From Allolobophora icterica (Eukaryota; Annelida; Clitellata; Crassiclitellata; Lumbricidae): a stretch of 64,000 nucleotides of DNA. Below the pieces are notes generated by a model. The model did not search any database. It was not told the origin of the DNA and saw only the letters and a list, made by a program, of their open reading frames with translations. The position numbers and the translations under genes are program-made. The first letter of the stretch is position 1; every line of letters begins with the position of its first letter. Below are positions 33,771-45,607 of this stretch, piece by piece. Location: contig OY744611.1 in NCBI GenBank assembly GCA_963556255.1, forward strand, positions 3,059,730 to 3,123,729, written 5' to 3'.

Positions 33771-34070
33771 TGGTAGTAGCTGCCTCCGTTGCTTCCGCTG
33801 CCTCCGCTTCCTCCGCTGCCGCCGTTGCCTCGGCTGCCTCGGCTGCCTCCGTTGCTTCCGCTGCCTCTGCTGCCGCCGCTGTCGCCGTCGCTGCTGCCGC
33901 CGCTACTGCCGCCGCCTCCGCTGCCGCCGCAGCCTCCGCCTCGCCACCACCGCCACTGCCGCCGCCTCCGCCGCCGCTGCCGCTGCTGCCTCCGCTACCT
34001 CCGCTGCCGCCGTTGCCTCCGCTGCCGCCGCTCCCAGCGCTCCCGCCGCTTCCCAGCGCTCTTCCCACCG
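33771..34070. repeat. (GCC/GCT/TCC)n GC-rich triplet array
   Basis: Three hundred bases of CTGCCTCCG, GCCGCCG and similar triplets. All six frames stay open and read as Gly/Ser, Ala/Glu or Pro/Leu repeats. The frames are repeat-driven and lack a natural start or domain, so I do not call a gene. Confidence 0.9.
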
Positions 34071-34341
34071 CAGCGCAACTTAAATGTACATTCTCTTAAT
34101 TCTGCTTGCATTTTCATTCTCCTTACTTAACAGTTTTATATTTCTTAGCCAATAATTTAGAGTTCTTCCTTCTCTTTTAGTTATCAGTTTGTATATTTCT
34201 TGCCAATTAATTTAGAGAATTCTACTATAGGCTAATAAATGACAGTCTGTGTGTACATTCCCAACAGTAGAACATAAGGATTTTTGTTTCTTCGAGTTTT
34301 GTAATTAAATGTATTTAAACATATATTTGGTTAAAACGAGA

Positions 34342-34700
34342 GGGGTGCACAATAGTGTAGTTGTTAGCACGGTAAACTGACGATGGAGAGGTCGGGAGTT
34401 CGAATCCCCGCCATGTCAGAAATTTGATTCAATTTCTGCTCCTGCTGCACCCGTAGCAAGCTCAGCTATAATGAGCACACTGACTGAACTCTGTCGGTGG
34501 GAATATGAGACGGCGAGGGCGAGGACTGGCCGCCTACCCTTATATGCCGAGTCTAAGAAACTGAGGTTGCTAACACTTCATACCCATGGCTACCTCAGGG
34601 TTAGCTTAAGGGTCCTCTCTCTCTTCTTGCTTAAAACGATTCCACATTATTCAGATGTCAAAATATGTTTTCCAAATAGCATGCTTGTAAGAATATAGCT
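34342..34700 (+). repeat. tRNA-derived SINE candidate
   Basis: A tRNA-like head at 34342-34413 carries an A box (TAGTGTAGTTGTTAGCA) and a good B box (GAGTTCGAATCCC). The body that follows (CTGCTCCTGCTGCACCC, AGCTCAGCTATAATGAG, GACTGAACTCTGTCGGTGGG) is not tRNA and the acceptor stem is not closed, so a SINE fits better than a tRNA gene. The 3' end and TSD are unclear. Confidence 0.6.
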
Positions 34701-35310
34701 TGTAATAAATATTAGAAGTGTATATTTCGAATGCTATAATTGAGTTTGAGGGTGTGACATGTAAAGACTCCAGGTATACACCAGTTGAGTTCGCACACTC
34801 AAGTTAATATAGTCAAAACAAAAGGCGTCCTACAGTTTACCTTGTCTTTCTTTCCAGTGTTCGCCTTGGGCGATACTCTCATTGTAATCCCGCTATGGTC
34901 AAAAACCCTGTACAATACACTAATGAGAATGTGCATCCGTGCGTGTCAGAGCATTTGGCTGAGTCGTGTAAGGGAAGGGAATGGGTGGAGGAGGGTGAGG
35001 GGTATGGTAAGGGAACCATCCACTGCGTGCACTCAGCCGAGTCTTCCGCTAGGGTTGACTGCGCTCATTTGAAGTTTATAATAACTAAAATATATTGTAT
35101 ATAATTTAAATATACTTAAAATACATATTTAAAAAAATTGCTACAAGAAATACGTTTATTCAACATACACCTCTGAAATAGACTGCACCAGTAACATAAA
35201 TTATCCAAATAAATCTTGCAAGATTACAACTTAGAATTCAAATATAGTTAAAATATATTAAATATAATTAAACTATATTAAATATAATTAAAAGAATTAC
35301 GCTCAAACGA
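34701..35310. other. Non-coding, no recognised feature
   Basis: Overlapping plus-strand ORFs 34785-35104 have no recognised domain. Downstream are short ATATAATTAAA repeats (35235-35290). Confidence 0.4.
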
Positions 35311-35323
35311 AACCTCTGTCTGG

Positions 35324-35505
35324 AGAGCCTGTCCTGGTTTCTGTACTCTATCTGGATGGCCTGTCCTGGTTTCTGTACTCGATCTGGAGGGGCTGTCCTG
35401 GTTTCTGTACTCGATCTGGAGGGGCTGTCCTGGTTTCTATACTCTATCTGGAGGGGCTGTCCTGGTTTCTGTCCTCTGTTTGAAGGGGATGTCCAGGATT
35501 CTGTC
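35324..35505 (+). repeat. 32-bp tandem satellite, about 5 copies
   Basis: Unit CTGTCCTGGTTTCTGTACTC plus GATCTGGAGGGG, with a few substitutions; the last copies are more diverged (GATGTCCAGGATTCTGTC). Confidence 0.9.
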
Positions 35506-35599
35506 TATCTCTTACTACTGATAAACTTTAAATGTAAATCTCCGAAATGTCTCAGCGCCACACAAAAGCCACGTCAGGGAGACCAGCTTATTCACCGGA

Positions 35600-36468
35600 G
35601 CTATACCAAATCAAGTCCGCAATAGCCATGTCCGCCCTGTCGGTTCCGGTGCCAGGTAGGAGTCCGGGAGGTCAAGCCGAGGAGACAGCAGGGTGCTACG
35701 GTGGTAATCGGTGATGATGTTGGTTGTGTGGTGGCGCAGGAATGGAATCAGGATAGGATAGCTTGAAGAGTTCGGTTTTCAGTCGTGAGTGGAAATCAGC
35801 GGAGGACAGTGCGAGCGGAGGAGAGGTGATGTCAACAGGCGATATGGGAGGATGAGCAAGCTGGCGGAGAACATTTGGGAGATTGTTCCAAAGAGCCGGT
35901 GCAGCATAGACTAAGGAGCGGTTGCAGAATTTCAGAGATGAGGAGACTGAAGGCCGAGATAGAGAAAGATATGATGATGAGCGAGTAGACCTTGACGGTT
36001 GGATGGTGAATAGCTGGCGAATATAAGAAAGTTGAGAGGCTTGAAGGGCGTTGTATGTAAGAGACATGATTTTGTAATGGAGGCTTTGCGGGACTTTTAG
36101 CCAATGAAGTGATTTCAGAACAGAGGTTATGTGATGGTGTTTGGGAGTTTTGGTGACTGCGCGGGCGCGGGCATTCTTGACTGTTTGGGGGAGTTTTATT
36201 TGAGAATAGTCGATGTTGTAGAAAAGGGAATTGCAGTAATCGAGTTTAGATTGAATAATTGAGGTGGCTATTGTGCAGGAGGTCTTGTAGTCAAGTATTG
36301 GGCGCAGTAGACGGAGGTCACGAATGTGCATGTAACAGATGCGAGATAGCTGGGTGATGTGGTCTGCAAAGGTAAGGTTTTTATCGAAGATGATACCAAG
36401 ATTGCGGACAGGAGAAGAGTAAGAGTAGGGGGTCAGATCTGTTGGCGAGATTTCGGAAGGATATTTTA
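35600..36468 (-). mobile_element. L2-like retroposon, 3' half
   Basis: A 211-codon frame (36331-35696) plus in-frame lead-in to about 36450 codes for the polymerase end: VRNLGIIFDKNLTFADHITQ, then MHIRDLRLLRPILDYKT, IIQSKLDYCNSLFYN, PKHHHITSVLKSLHWLKVP and AAPALWNNLPNVLR. The same words occur at 48246-47794, so the two copies belong to one family. The upstream RT motifs are missing (5' truncation at about 36468). The frame is still open, pointing to a fairly young copy. Confidence 0.85.
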
Positions 36469-39370
36469 CTTACTTTACAAATCTTAAAGGTCAAGAGTAA
36501 ATAGGCAGGCCATAAAGCAGGTCAAGAGTAAAATATGCTGGTTAAATGACCTGCCGCGACCCAAGCTAGCGCCGCCACTGAGTTGAGGTCTTATGAACGG
36601 GAAGGAACGATGCGTCCAGTAGACTGAGAATTCACCACAACCAGTTACAAGAATTTATCATAAAACGTTCAGTTCAGATGTTGGCCTATTAAATCTTGTT
36701 GCCATATTTGACATGCACCTTACATTTCATTTTGAAACCGAATGGTCAGTGAACGAAGTTTTCGTCGAATCCAGAGAAAGAAAAGATGAGCGTCAACGTC
36801 CAATTACCCATTAATAAGAGCCCTGCTCTTACGTGAAAAACTAATAATGGTTCTCATATCTCCTCCTTCTACAAGCACAGGCACACGTAAAATACTTGTT
36901 TACATGCCAGTATAGAAACAGTGATATGCAATGCACCGGGCTCTAAGGATTTTTTTGGATGAAGAGCAAACACGAGCATATCAACTTACTGTTTGATCTT
37001 CCAACATCTGGTCAACAAATGCAGGCATTATTTCAGTAGATAGCCCGTCAATCTTTGTAAGTTCATTCATTTTAAGTACCAACTGTCATAGACTTCGTTT
37101 AACGCCATTGTTTCCACAGTGTTAAAAGTCACCTTATATCCTCAGAATTGAGGAGACTCCGGGTGTTTGGTCACCTCGCACGTCGCTATGACAGATAGGA
37201 CCGCGCCAGGACAATACTTGTTTTGATATCAGCTACAGAGGAGCTAGGAGATTAGTAGATGAGCACAGGGACACCGGAATCGAAAGGGTGGAAGCAGATC
37301 TTTGCAATTACATGCAGTATGGAGATACCTCCTGGAGACAGAGTTGTGGAAACGTCAACGCTCAGAGCGCATGATAATGTTGATGTTGAAAACGATTATG
37401 CTTACGATGGTGAAGAATATGATTTGATGCTGCTGCTGATGATAATGATTTACTTGTTGGAAGCTTTCACCCCAATAAACGGGTCACATTATGATACAGG
37501 AGATAATGCTAGTGATTAGCAGAACCGGTATTTCGGATTATGCAGGTGAGTGATCTGGGTTTAGCTTCATGCGGTGAAGGAAATTATGGCAACAAGAACA
37601 CTCGAAGTACAAGGTGTAACTTTATAACCTCTTCGATTCGTCCAGAGGAGCCTAATGGTTATAGGTCTCAATGTCGAATGGCGATAGGTTTCAACTGGCT
37701 AAGTCACAGGTCGCTTCTTTAAACTTAGACTTTCTGGCCGTTATCTTTTTTATTTAGTAAATTCTGTCCTCATACGAAAATGTGAAAGCTATGAGTCGGT
37801 GAACTAAGCAGGATCAATCTTAGAGCTATTCGTACTAAAATTCGCATTGCTTTTCAACCGATCTTTATCAATTTTGCACCTTCTATGTTTTGTCTGTGAA
37901 TTGTAGCAATAAAGGTGTTTCTTTCAACGTGCCTCTTTTGTGAGATGAAGAAATTGGCGTGTCGTGTCTGGCCTTCACGATTATTTTCGTTCTAGGTTCG
38001 ATTGTGTTTCCCCATAGTGCTCGATTACAGAAATGTTTTGAGGTCTATAGATTTTATACTAGTTGCTTTATTAAAATGACGTTTCCAAATTACTAACTTT
38101 AACCTAAAAATTATCTGATTATGTGAAATAACTACAGGTGTGGTATGAAACGTATATTTCGCGATCAATAAAAGTAGGCGTATAGAACAGGATATAACAT
38201 AGTTGGCATCTATAAAATATTATGTTCATCAGATTGTAGCATGAGGGTACATGATATTCTGAAAATTGTATGCGATGGGGAAAACGACAACATTAATTTT
38301 GTTTCTGATGTTTAAACTGGTATTCAAGATAAGCTGACTAGCGGCTGAAACAGCAATATGAAAGTAGAAGTCCTGATATTAAGTTCCGAGTATTGCATGC
38401 AAAATCGAGAATAGGATTGATGAATGACTTTAACATCAATCCGGTTCTCAACTTTAAGAACGTAGGCCAATATGTGAAACCTAGTTTAGGTAGCCTACCA
38501 GACTGAAAAATACGAAGATCTACCTTACACCGTCCAAGGATTATTCTGAATTTGTAAATCTATAGCAGCGCCGCCTATGTAACTTATCCATTGCAACGTG
38601 ATTTTTTGGTATGAAGCCGACCTTTCCATTTTCCAAATGCCTCGCTACTAACCATCCGTCAATGTCCCTGAAAATTCATTACATTTCATGAATTTTGATA
38701 ATTGTTTTTTTTTCTAGTTAGAGGCATGACCAGAGAAAGCAATCAGATAGGCTTGTTGAGCAGTGCTGATAAGATTGAGGAATGAGGACTGATTTTCCAT
38801 ACTCTGGTTGGCTAATTTTCAATGTTCTATAGACCATATGCCATAATTTCCAAGACTCTCTTTGCTGAACAGAGATCCAATGGAGGAATGTCAGTACAAT
38901 GTCATATCGTCATGTTTTGAAGTATCTCCCACGTGTGTCGCTCTTGCCAAAGATTTCTGAATTCTCTGGAGTTTCTGGAAAGCTTGACTTCGGTAATAGC
39001 AGTAAGAAGCGTGCTAAATACAGGCTAAAGTTTTTGAATAATTATCAGATTTCTGTCCTGTCCTTTTCTTAATGCATTCCAGATATTTTTTATAAGCATG
39101 GTCATAGACTTGAAGGATATTTCAGCTTTAGCTAAAATACGACATCATCAATCCATCTCACCTCACAGCCTTTTTCTTTTTTCAGTGACTTTGAAATTAA
39201 GCATTACGCACCAGGATTAGAACCAAATGACAGGCTTTGATATTCTCGCCAAGATCGGTCAGAATTTTTAACTTTAGAGAAAAACTCTGAATATGTTTTA
39301 ATGATTTTACGAAATGCGAATTGAAATACAAATCCTAAGTGTCTGCAGCATAATATAAAGTCACCTGATG
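36469..39370. other. Long stretch without recognised features
   Basis: No domain-bearing ORF. 37259-37519 reads as an acidic low-complexity peptide and is not supported. GCGCCGCCACTG at 36568-36579 resembles the right end of a hAT element but has no partner. Probably intron or intergenic DNA. Confidence 0.4.
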
Positions 39371-39378
39371 ATTTCACG

Positions 39379-40476
39379 GTTCCAGAGGCTTTCAACTCCG
39401 GACGATTCACCTCTAGGAGTATTCACCTCCGGACGTTTCACCTCCGGACGTTTCACCCCCGGACGTTTCACGTCCGGACCATTCACCTCTAGGGACTTTC
39501 ACCTCTAGGAGCTTTACCCACTCTCTCATATTAAGGTAAAATGTGAGTGACTGTATGTAAGTAACCATAATTAATTAACCATAAGCGCACAAGAAATGAA
39601 TTGAGATAAGAAGATATGGAAAAGCCCTAGAACCTAGCTAAGTAGACACCTAATAACCTGATAACGGCAGATGATAAGGACAAACCAATTCGCGTGCCAG
39701 TGACTGTATGCCCTAATTAACCATAATTAACCATAGGCGCATAATAAATGAATTCAGATAAGAAGACATGGAGCAATTTCTGAATTGTCGTAGGCTTGTA
39801 ACGAGAAGTAATTATATAATGCCACGGTGTGCAGTATTTAAGCATGCAACAAGACAAATAGACTTTCGACGTCAATCATCTTTGATATGACGACGTCGTT
39901 AAATAAACGTTATAAACCGAAATAGAAATTCAAAGGTGAACTTGTCGTCTGACAGAATGTCTGATTTGTTGGAATACGGCCTTCTAAACGAGGTAAGCGG
40001 ACGTTGTTGTACCTAACTTGTCTATTTATGACACAATAATTAGTTGCATGGTGTGCATGTTGACACTAAGAAATCTACTTCATTGCTTAGTGATAATTAG
40101 TTTCATAGTTTGTATGTTGTCTGTGGCGTTTTCGGCGTAAATAAATATCTTCAAACGGTCTCATTTTACATTTATAGGTGAAAGCCCATAGAGGTGAAAA
40201 CCCCTAGAGGTGAAAGCCCCTTGAGGTGAAAATCCCTTGAGGTGAAATCCCCTTGAGGTGAAAGCCCCTAGAGGTGAAGGCCCCTAGAGGTGAATGGTCC
40301 GGAGGTGAAACGTCCGGAGGTGAAACGTCCGGAGGTGAATACCCCTAGAGGTGAATCGTCCGGAGGTGAAACGTCCGGAGGTGAAACGTCCGGAGGTGAA
40401 TACCCCTAGAGGTGAATCGTCCGGAGGTGAATACCCCTAGAGGTGAATCGTCCGGAGGTGAAAGCCTCTGATGCCA
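39379..40476. mobile_element. Fold-back element with minisatellite arms
   Basis: Inverted arms start CAGAGGCTTTCA (39383) and end TGAAAGCCTCTG (40470). Each arm is an array of 16-18 bp units (TTCACCTCCGGACG and TTCACCTCTAGGG on the left to about 39520, their inverse on the right from about 40178). The right arm is much longer, with about 17 units. The 8-bp sequence ATTTCACG is present on both sides (39371-39378 and 40477-40484), consistent with a target duplication a few bases outside the arms. The central 650 bp is non-coding. The hAT-like ends and TSD size suggest that superfamily. Confidence 0.75.
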
Positions 40477-40689
40477 ATTTCACGATGAATTGTCTCCTTT
40501 TCATCTCCTCTTTTAAATGGTAGCACCGCTGCATAAAATTTCACTTTGTAGTTTGAGTAACGGTCATCAAAGTGAATCGTATTTTGCAGTGCTTTTTGCC
40601 CCATGACCGCTTTCAACTCTTCCATTTTGAACGCTTTTCGCTGACCTCCATTGTCAGACGCTTCTTCTAGTCTGCTGTTTAGCTTTAAC
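40477..40689 (-). CDS. Candidate exon of an unknown gene, disrupted
   Basis: The minus frame is open from about 40689 to the fold-back element: LEEASDNGGQRKAFKMEELK, then VMGQKALQNTIHF, then a Tyr/Lys-rich stretch and RGDEKETIHREI. Ignoring the element and one target copy, the frame would meet ATCAG/GTGACT (plus-strand position about 39365), a fair splice donor, within a few codons. I do not recognise the protein. Alternatively it is a chance frame, but composition and the neighbouring exon argue for coding. Confidence 0.4.
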
Positions 40690-40820
40690 TTCTAATGATT
40701 TAACCTTGAGATTAATTTTTTCGTCCTGCCTTGATGTTCCTTCTTGTCTGCTCTAAACTTTGACTTTTAATGGCCTTAATTTATCCTCTTGATTAATTTG
40801 TTTGTCCTGCCTTGATACAC
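40670..40820. repeat. 85-bp tandem duplication
   Basis: GTCTGCT.T..A.CTTT.ACTT and GATTAATTT.TT.GTCCTGCC, TTGATG/TTGATA recur at about 85-bp spacing. It overlaps the putative acceptor of the exon above, which makes that boundary uncertain. Confidence 0.7.
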
Positions 40821-40860
40821 CAAATTCCTTCAAGTTTTAATAATCTTTACAATCAGATAC

Positions 40861-41062
40861 CTTTCTGTCATATTGCAAGTCACCATGCTTTCTCGTTTCA
40901 TTCCTTTGCTGATACCTTTCATTTTGATCTAGCATAAAACGTTGTTCATCGCCTATTTCCTCTATAGCGCTTGCTCTTTCTAAAATAACGCTGAGTTCTC
41001 GTTTTTCTCTTTTATTCATCTGTCTTGGGTCAAAATCATGAATTGCGCGAAGTTTAGTTTGC
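40861..41062 (-). CDS. Internal exon of an unrecognised gene
   Basis: A 202-bp exon-like frame bounded by an excellent acceptor (CATAATTTCTTTTAG ending at 41063) and a good donor (AAG/GTATCT at 40861/40860). It reads G, then 67 codons. The peptide is strongly charged: QTKLRAIHDFDPRQMNKREK, then SVILERASAIEEIG, then RYQQRNETRKHGDLQY. It may form helix or coiled coil. I recognise no family. It would splice in phase 0 to the exon at about 40689. No promoter or terminal exon was found. Confidence 0.5.
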
Positions 41063-41194
41063 CTAAAAGAAATTATGGCACAGAAAAGTTGTGTACAGGT
41101 TAAACACACTCCTGACCTTTCATGAATTTTCGAAACACTGGAAGTTAAGCGACAAAGACAACTGTACCGCTATTTAAACTGAATTAAATGGGGT

Positions 41195-41286
41195 CATTTG
41201 GTTTTCAGAGGGAGTTAATACATTCTGTACTTTGATAAATCATTTGGTTTTCAGAGGGAGTTAATACATTCTGTACTTTGATAAAT
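41195..41286 (+). repeat. Perfect 46-bp tandem duplication
   Basis: CATTTGGTTTTCAGAGGGAG continuing to GATAAAT occurs twice without a mismatch (41195 and 41241). A recent event, as no divergence is seen. Confidence 0.95.
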
Positions 41287-42329
41287 CTTATACCGAGTTA
41301 CCGAGTTTCACGCGAACCGTTATAACTATCAGGCGTTGGTTTGAGGCAGGAACCATTAGATCACTTGAGGCAGGTAACAATTGGATAACTTGAGATTACG
41401 ATATGAGAGTTGTGTCTGTAATAAATACTTTATTGTCATATTCTACGAGTAGAAGTACCTTTCCGTCATACTCTACGAAAGTCTTTCGAATCGGTGATTG
41501 CACAGTTCAGTACAGACAATTTTACAGTTACTGTGACGAAGATGAGATGGCTACTACATTGCACCCACTACAAGAACTTCTATTCTAAACTTCTAAAGAT
41601 GAACGCTAGTATCTACTTGGTATTAGACATGATTCTACAACGTCTGTGTGAGTCAATTCTAGCCCAGAATGTTGTACACTCTCGCGAGCGTCCAAGCGCA
41701 AGAACTGAAAAAAACTCAACTGCCCCACTGAAATCGCAATCTCCATTCTCTAGCTTCCAGCAGTACTTCCCTTTCTTTGTCTCCCACATTTGCCCATATT
41801 CTCTACTGACCAATCATATGCCTCCCCGTACCACTTCATGCCTATCAGAATACCGGACATAAATTTTAATATCGTTGAACCCTATAAAATTATGTGGTGC
41901 GATCTGATTGGACAGCAAGGCCTGAGCTGATCCAACGTCTTCTCCGGTAGGGCCTATCACAAACCAAATGTCTGCTTAACTTCCCTAAGTATGACTACCT
42001 GCCTACTTAGATACTGTCCTGTGTCAGCATGTGTCTCATTGTCTTTGACCGTCTAAGTCCTTCTTTGCACGTTCTGAAGTCTACTTTCTGACTCTGGGTC
42101 ATCCAATCTCTGGATCCTTTGTGTTTATCTGTCTGTTCTCTGGTCTGTGAGTTAATCGGTCACCTTGTTCCCTATTCTGCATCTTAATTAAGAGCCTCAA
42201 TGTCTAGAAACTTATCTGGCTTCTACAATTACCTTGCATACCCAAAATAACTCTCTGATATAACAATGCTCAAGGCATCGACAAGCGATGATGCGCCAAC
42301 ACGTTTCCTGCAAATTTCCTTGTTTATAT
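41287..42329. other. Non-coding, no recognised feature
   Basis: Overlapping plus-strand ORFs 41403-41862 have no domain or splice support. Confidence 0.4.
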
Positions 42330-42849
42330 TGTTACATGTGGGTGGCTAGAAGGTGCACGTTGCATTGAGATGATGGGCTGAAAGTAGGATGGGTTGGGGG
42401 AATAACTGATACAAAAGCTTTGTCGCTGCTTAGTTAAAAAGGACTAACATTTATGTTAACGGCTGGTCAGTTGTGCTATGCTGGTTTTCGATCTCCCTGC
42501 GTGGAGTAACTTTTGTTATAGTTTAGGAATCAGGCGTTAAAGTCTTGTTTAGACTTACTAATAGTTTTCATGGTGTTTTTCGAGACGACTGTTGAAGCTT
42601 AGTCTTGTTCGTTCGGGCGTGTTGCTGTGAAGAACTTCGGTGAATCTGTCTGCTTTACAGAAAGGCATAATATGCTTTGTAACTAGCTAAGATAAGCTGT
42701 AAATATGAAATAATTTGTGTCTTTTCTGAACCTGGTCCTCTTATTAATATAGACGAAACGTAGAACTGTAATAAATGGGGCCCGTGCCTGTTAATTTGCT
42801 GATAAGCTGTGAAATTTATTGGGCTTTTTCTATGTAGAATTGTGTACGT
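42330..42849 (+). mobile_element. Probable Gypsy 5' LTR
   Basis: TGTTACATGTGGGTGGC begins a block with AATAAA at 42770-42775 that ends shortly before TGGTGGCCTGTAC, a candidate primer binding site at about 42850. Gag-like coding follows at 42890. No 3' LTR was found in the window, so the boundaries rest on architecture. Confidence 0.45.
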
Positions 42850-42889
42850 TGGTGGCCTGTACTTAGGTAACGGGTAGTGGTGTCGCCAA

Positions 42890-43800
42890 GTGGAGGTGAA
42901 AATGGAGGGGCCAGTACAGGTCAAACAGCTTGAATTGGGCGACATGATTTATATGTCGGCTGACGAGCTAAGACAACAAGTAGAGAGCTTGGGAAAAGAA
43001 ACGAAGGGCTTAACAAGTTACAGTGGCAAAAGATGTATAGCTAAGAGTGTTTCACCTAAAAAAAGTTCTGAGGAAGGCTGTTATGTTATGTAAAGCTATG
43101 GAATTTGAATTCGAGAAACTTAAATTAGGAGCTCAGGCTGAAGACAGAAAAGCTGAGACTGAGGGCATACGATTAGCAGCTGATGTTGAAGCCAGATAAT
43201 TAGAAGCTCAGGTTGAAGAGAGAAGATTAGAGGCTCAGGCTGAGTACAGATGATTAGAAGTTCAGGTTGGTAGCTCATTCTGAGGAGAGAAAATTAGAAG
43301 CAGAGGTGAGGACGAAAGAGAGTCAAATGCAGGCGGAAATAGAAGAGAAGAAAAAGAGATACAGTATGATTTGGAATTGAGGAAATTAGATGTGGTGGAA
43401 GGTAATGAGCGACCGGGTAGATATAATGCATCATATCGGTTGGTTTCGGCAATTAAATTTGTGCCGAAGTTTTAGTCCACGTATGTGAACGTTATTTGCT
43501 TGAAAAGGTAATGACGTTGCATTAGTTTCCGAAAGAGAATTGGACGGCGTTGTTGCATCCTCAACTCACTGGAAAAGCACATAAGGTGTTTGCGGAGTTG
43601 TCAGCGGAAGATTTTGCGGAATATGATGTGTTAAAGCAAGCTTTGCATACAGCTTATGAACATGTTCCTGAGTTTTATCGAAGACGATTTAGGACGTTGA
43701 CCAAGGATAAGTTGGAGAGTGGAGACGTATGCTAACTTTGCATTTAGACTTGAGTTGCTGTTTCAGAGGTGGATGTAAGGAGAAGAAGCGGTTACGGAGA
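42890..43800 (+). pseudogene. Ty3/Gypsy gag fragment (second family)
   Basis: The first frame is MEVKMEGPVQVKQLELGDMI up to 43093. A Lys/Glu/Ala-rich coiled-coil stretch in broken frames follows (about 43096-43380, repeated LEAQ(A/V)E.R units). Then 43550-43735 gives HPQLTGKAHKVFAELSAED, then YDVLKQALHTAYEHVPEFYR, a capsid segment of Gypsy elements common in fish and marine invertebrates. It ends at about 43800 with no pol. Frameshifts and stops show it is dead. Confidence 0.75.
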
Positions 43801-44288
43801 TGAAGAGGGTGTGATATGGTTAAAAAGTTCTTGCATTATCTGCAACTGCAGTTTACAATGTGAATAAAAACACCAGATAGCCGAATCTGCACATTAAGTC
43901 GTGTTCATAGCACTAGATATAAGCTTTTCGTAATTATTGAAATGTGGATCATAAAATGTTACCTTTTGTTGATGTCATCAGTTCTGTCTTTTGCAAATTT
44001 TCAATCACTTCACTGTCATTAGAATGCGTTTCTTTTAGAACCTGCCGACTGATTTCTTCTTTCTAAATGCAACAATAGGCATTTATTGTTTCCAAATGTC
44101 TAAAATGTCTATAAAATACATTTTCCGAGAAGCAGTGGTTCGCAAAATTATGCGAAGCTTTTCGTACCTCTCTTAACACACCGCTATGTGGCGCCCACCA
44201 GGAAGTGTAAAAATGCATTCAAGACACATAATTAAAGACTTCACTGAGTAGTGCCAACTGATTGTAATTTTCTTTATTTATTCACTAG
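43801..44288. other. Non-coding, no recognised feature
   Basis: Nothing recognised between the gag fragment and the (AT)n tract. Confidence 0.4.

Positions 44289-44342
<54 letters not shown>
44289..44342. repeat. (AT)n microsatellite
   Basis: Pure AT run of about 52 bp. Confidence 0.95.
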
Positions 44343-44347
<5 letters not shown>

Positions 44348-44439
44348 CAACTGCTTGTCAACCGATCTAATTAGGCCTGATGTTTTTTGTGTGTACTGTT
44401 TTAGCAGCGATCGATTAATGCTACGTTATTTAGCTACTG

Positions 44440-44578
44440 GGTGCCTCTTCTTAGCGGGACCTTGGTCCATTCTGAGACACCCTTTGTAGCCAATGTCAAC
44501 TTTATGTTAATTTCTATTGTTAGTTTACTTGTCATGTTGATCAGTTGGTTGCAATAAAAAACGATTTGATTTGATTTT
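44440..44578 (+). mobile_element. Retroposon 3' UTR and tail
   Basis: GGGTGCCTCTTCTTAGCGGG...TGCAATAAAAAACGATTTGATTTGATTTT looks like the 3' UTR of a non-LTR element, with AATAAA and a short (GATTT)n tail that runs into the compound microsatellite. No coding part remains. Confidence 0.4.
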
Positions 44579-45420
<842 letters not shown>

Positions 45421-45607
45421 GTGCATCGCCGGACTAATACTGAAACGAACATTCAAATTTTCAACTGAAGAACCTGAGGCAGAATACATTGCTTCTGCCT
45501 AGTGTTTAGTGTACCTACCACACAACATAGTATGAATAATCATCTACCGTATATGAAAGACTTTAGACTCGATTCCTGTAGCCTTACCAATCAGTTATGA
45601 TAATGAG

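Noticed and set aside
33535..34130. Large Gly/Ser-, Ala/Glu- and Pro-rich ORFs on both strands
   Set aside because: All frames of a GC-rich triplet array are open; no domain, start context or splice signal. Repeat artefact.
34342..34413. True tRNA gene
   Set aside because: Boxes are good but the acceptor stem does not close and SINE-like sequence follows.
35324..35505. CRISPR-like array
   Set aside because: Units are directly adjacent with no unique spacers; an ordinary 32-bp satellite in a eukaryotic genome.
30151..36579. One large hAT element from CAGTGGCGTC to GCGCCGCCACTG
   Set aside because: The ends match only partly, the 8-bp flanks do not agree, and unrelated elements lie between.
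37259..37519. Acidic 86-codon ORF
   Set aside because: Low-complexity Asp/Glu/Met content, no homology recognised, no splice or promoter support.
40178..40470. CRISPR-like array
   Set aside because: Short head-to-tail units that form one arm of an inverted structure, not repeat-spacer units.
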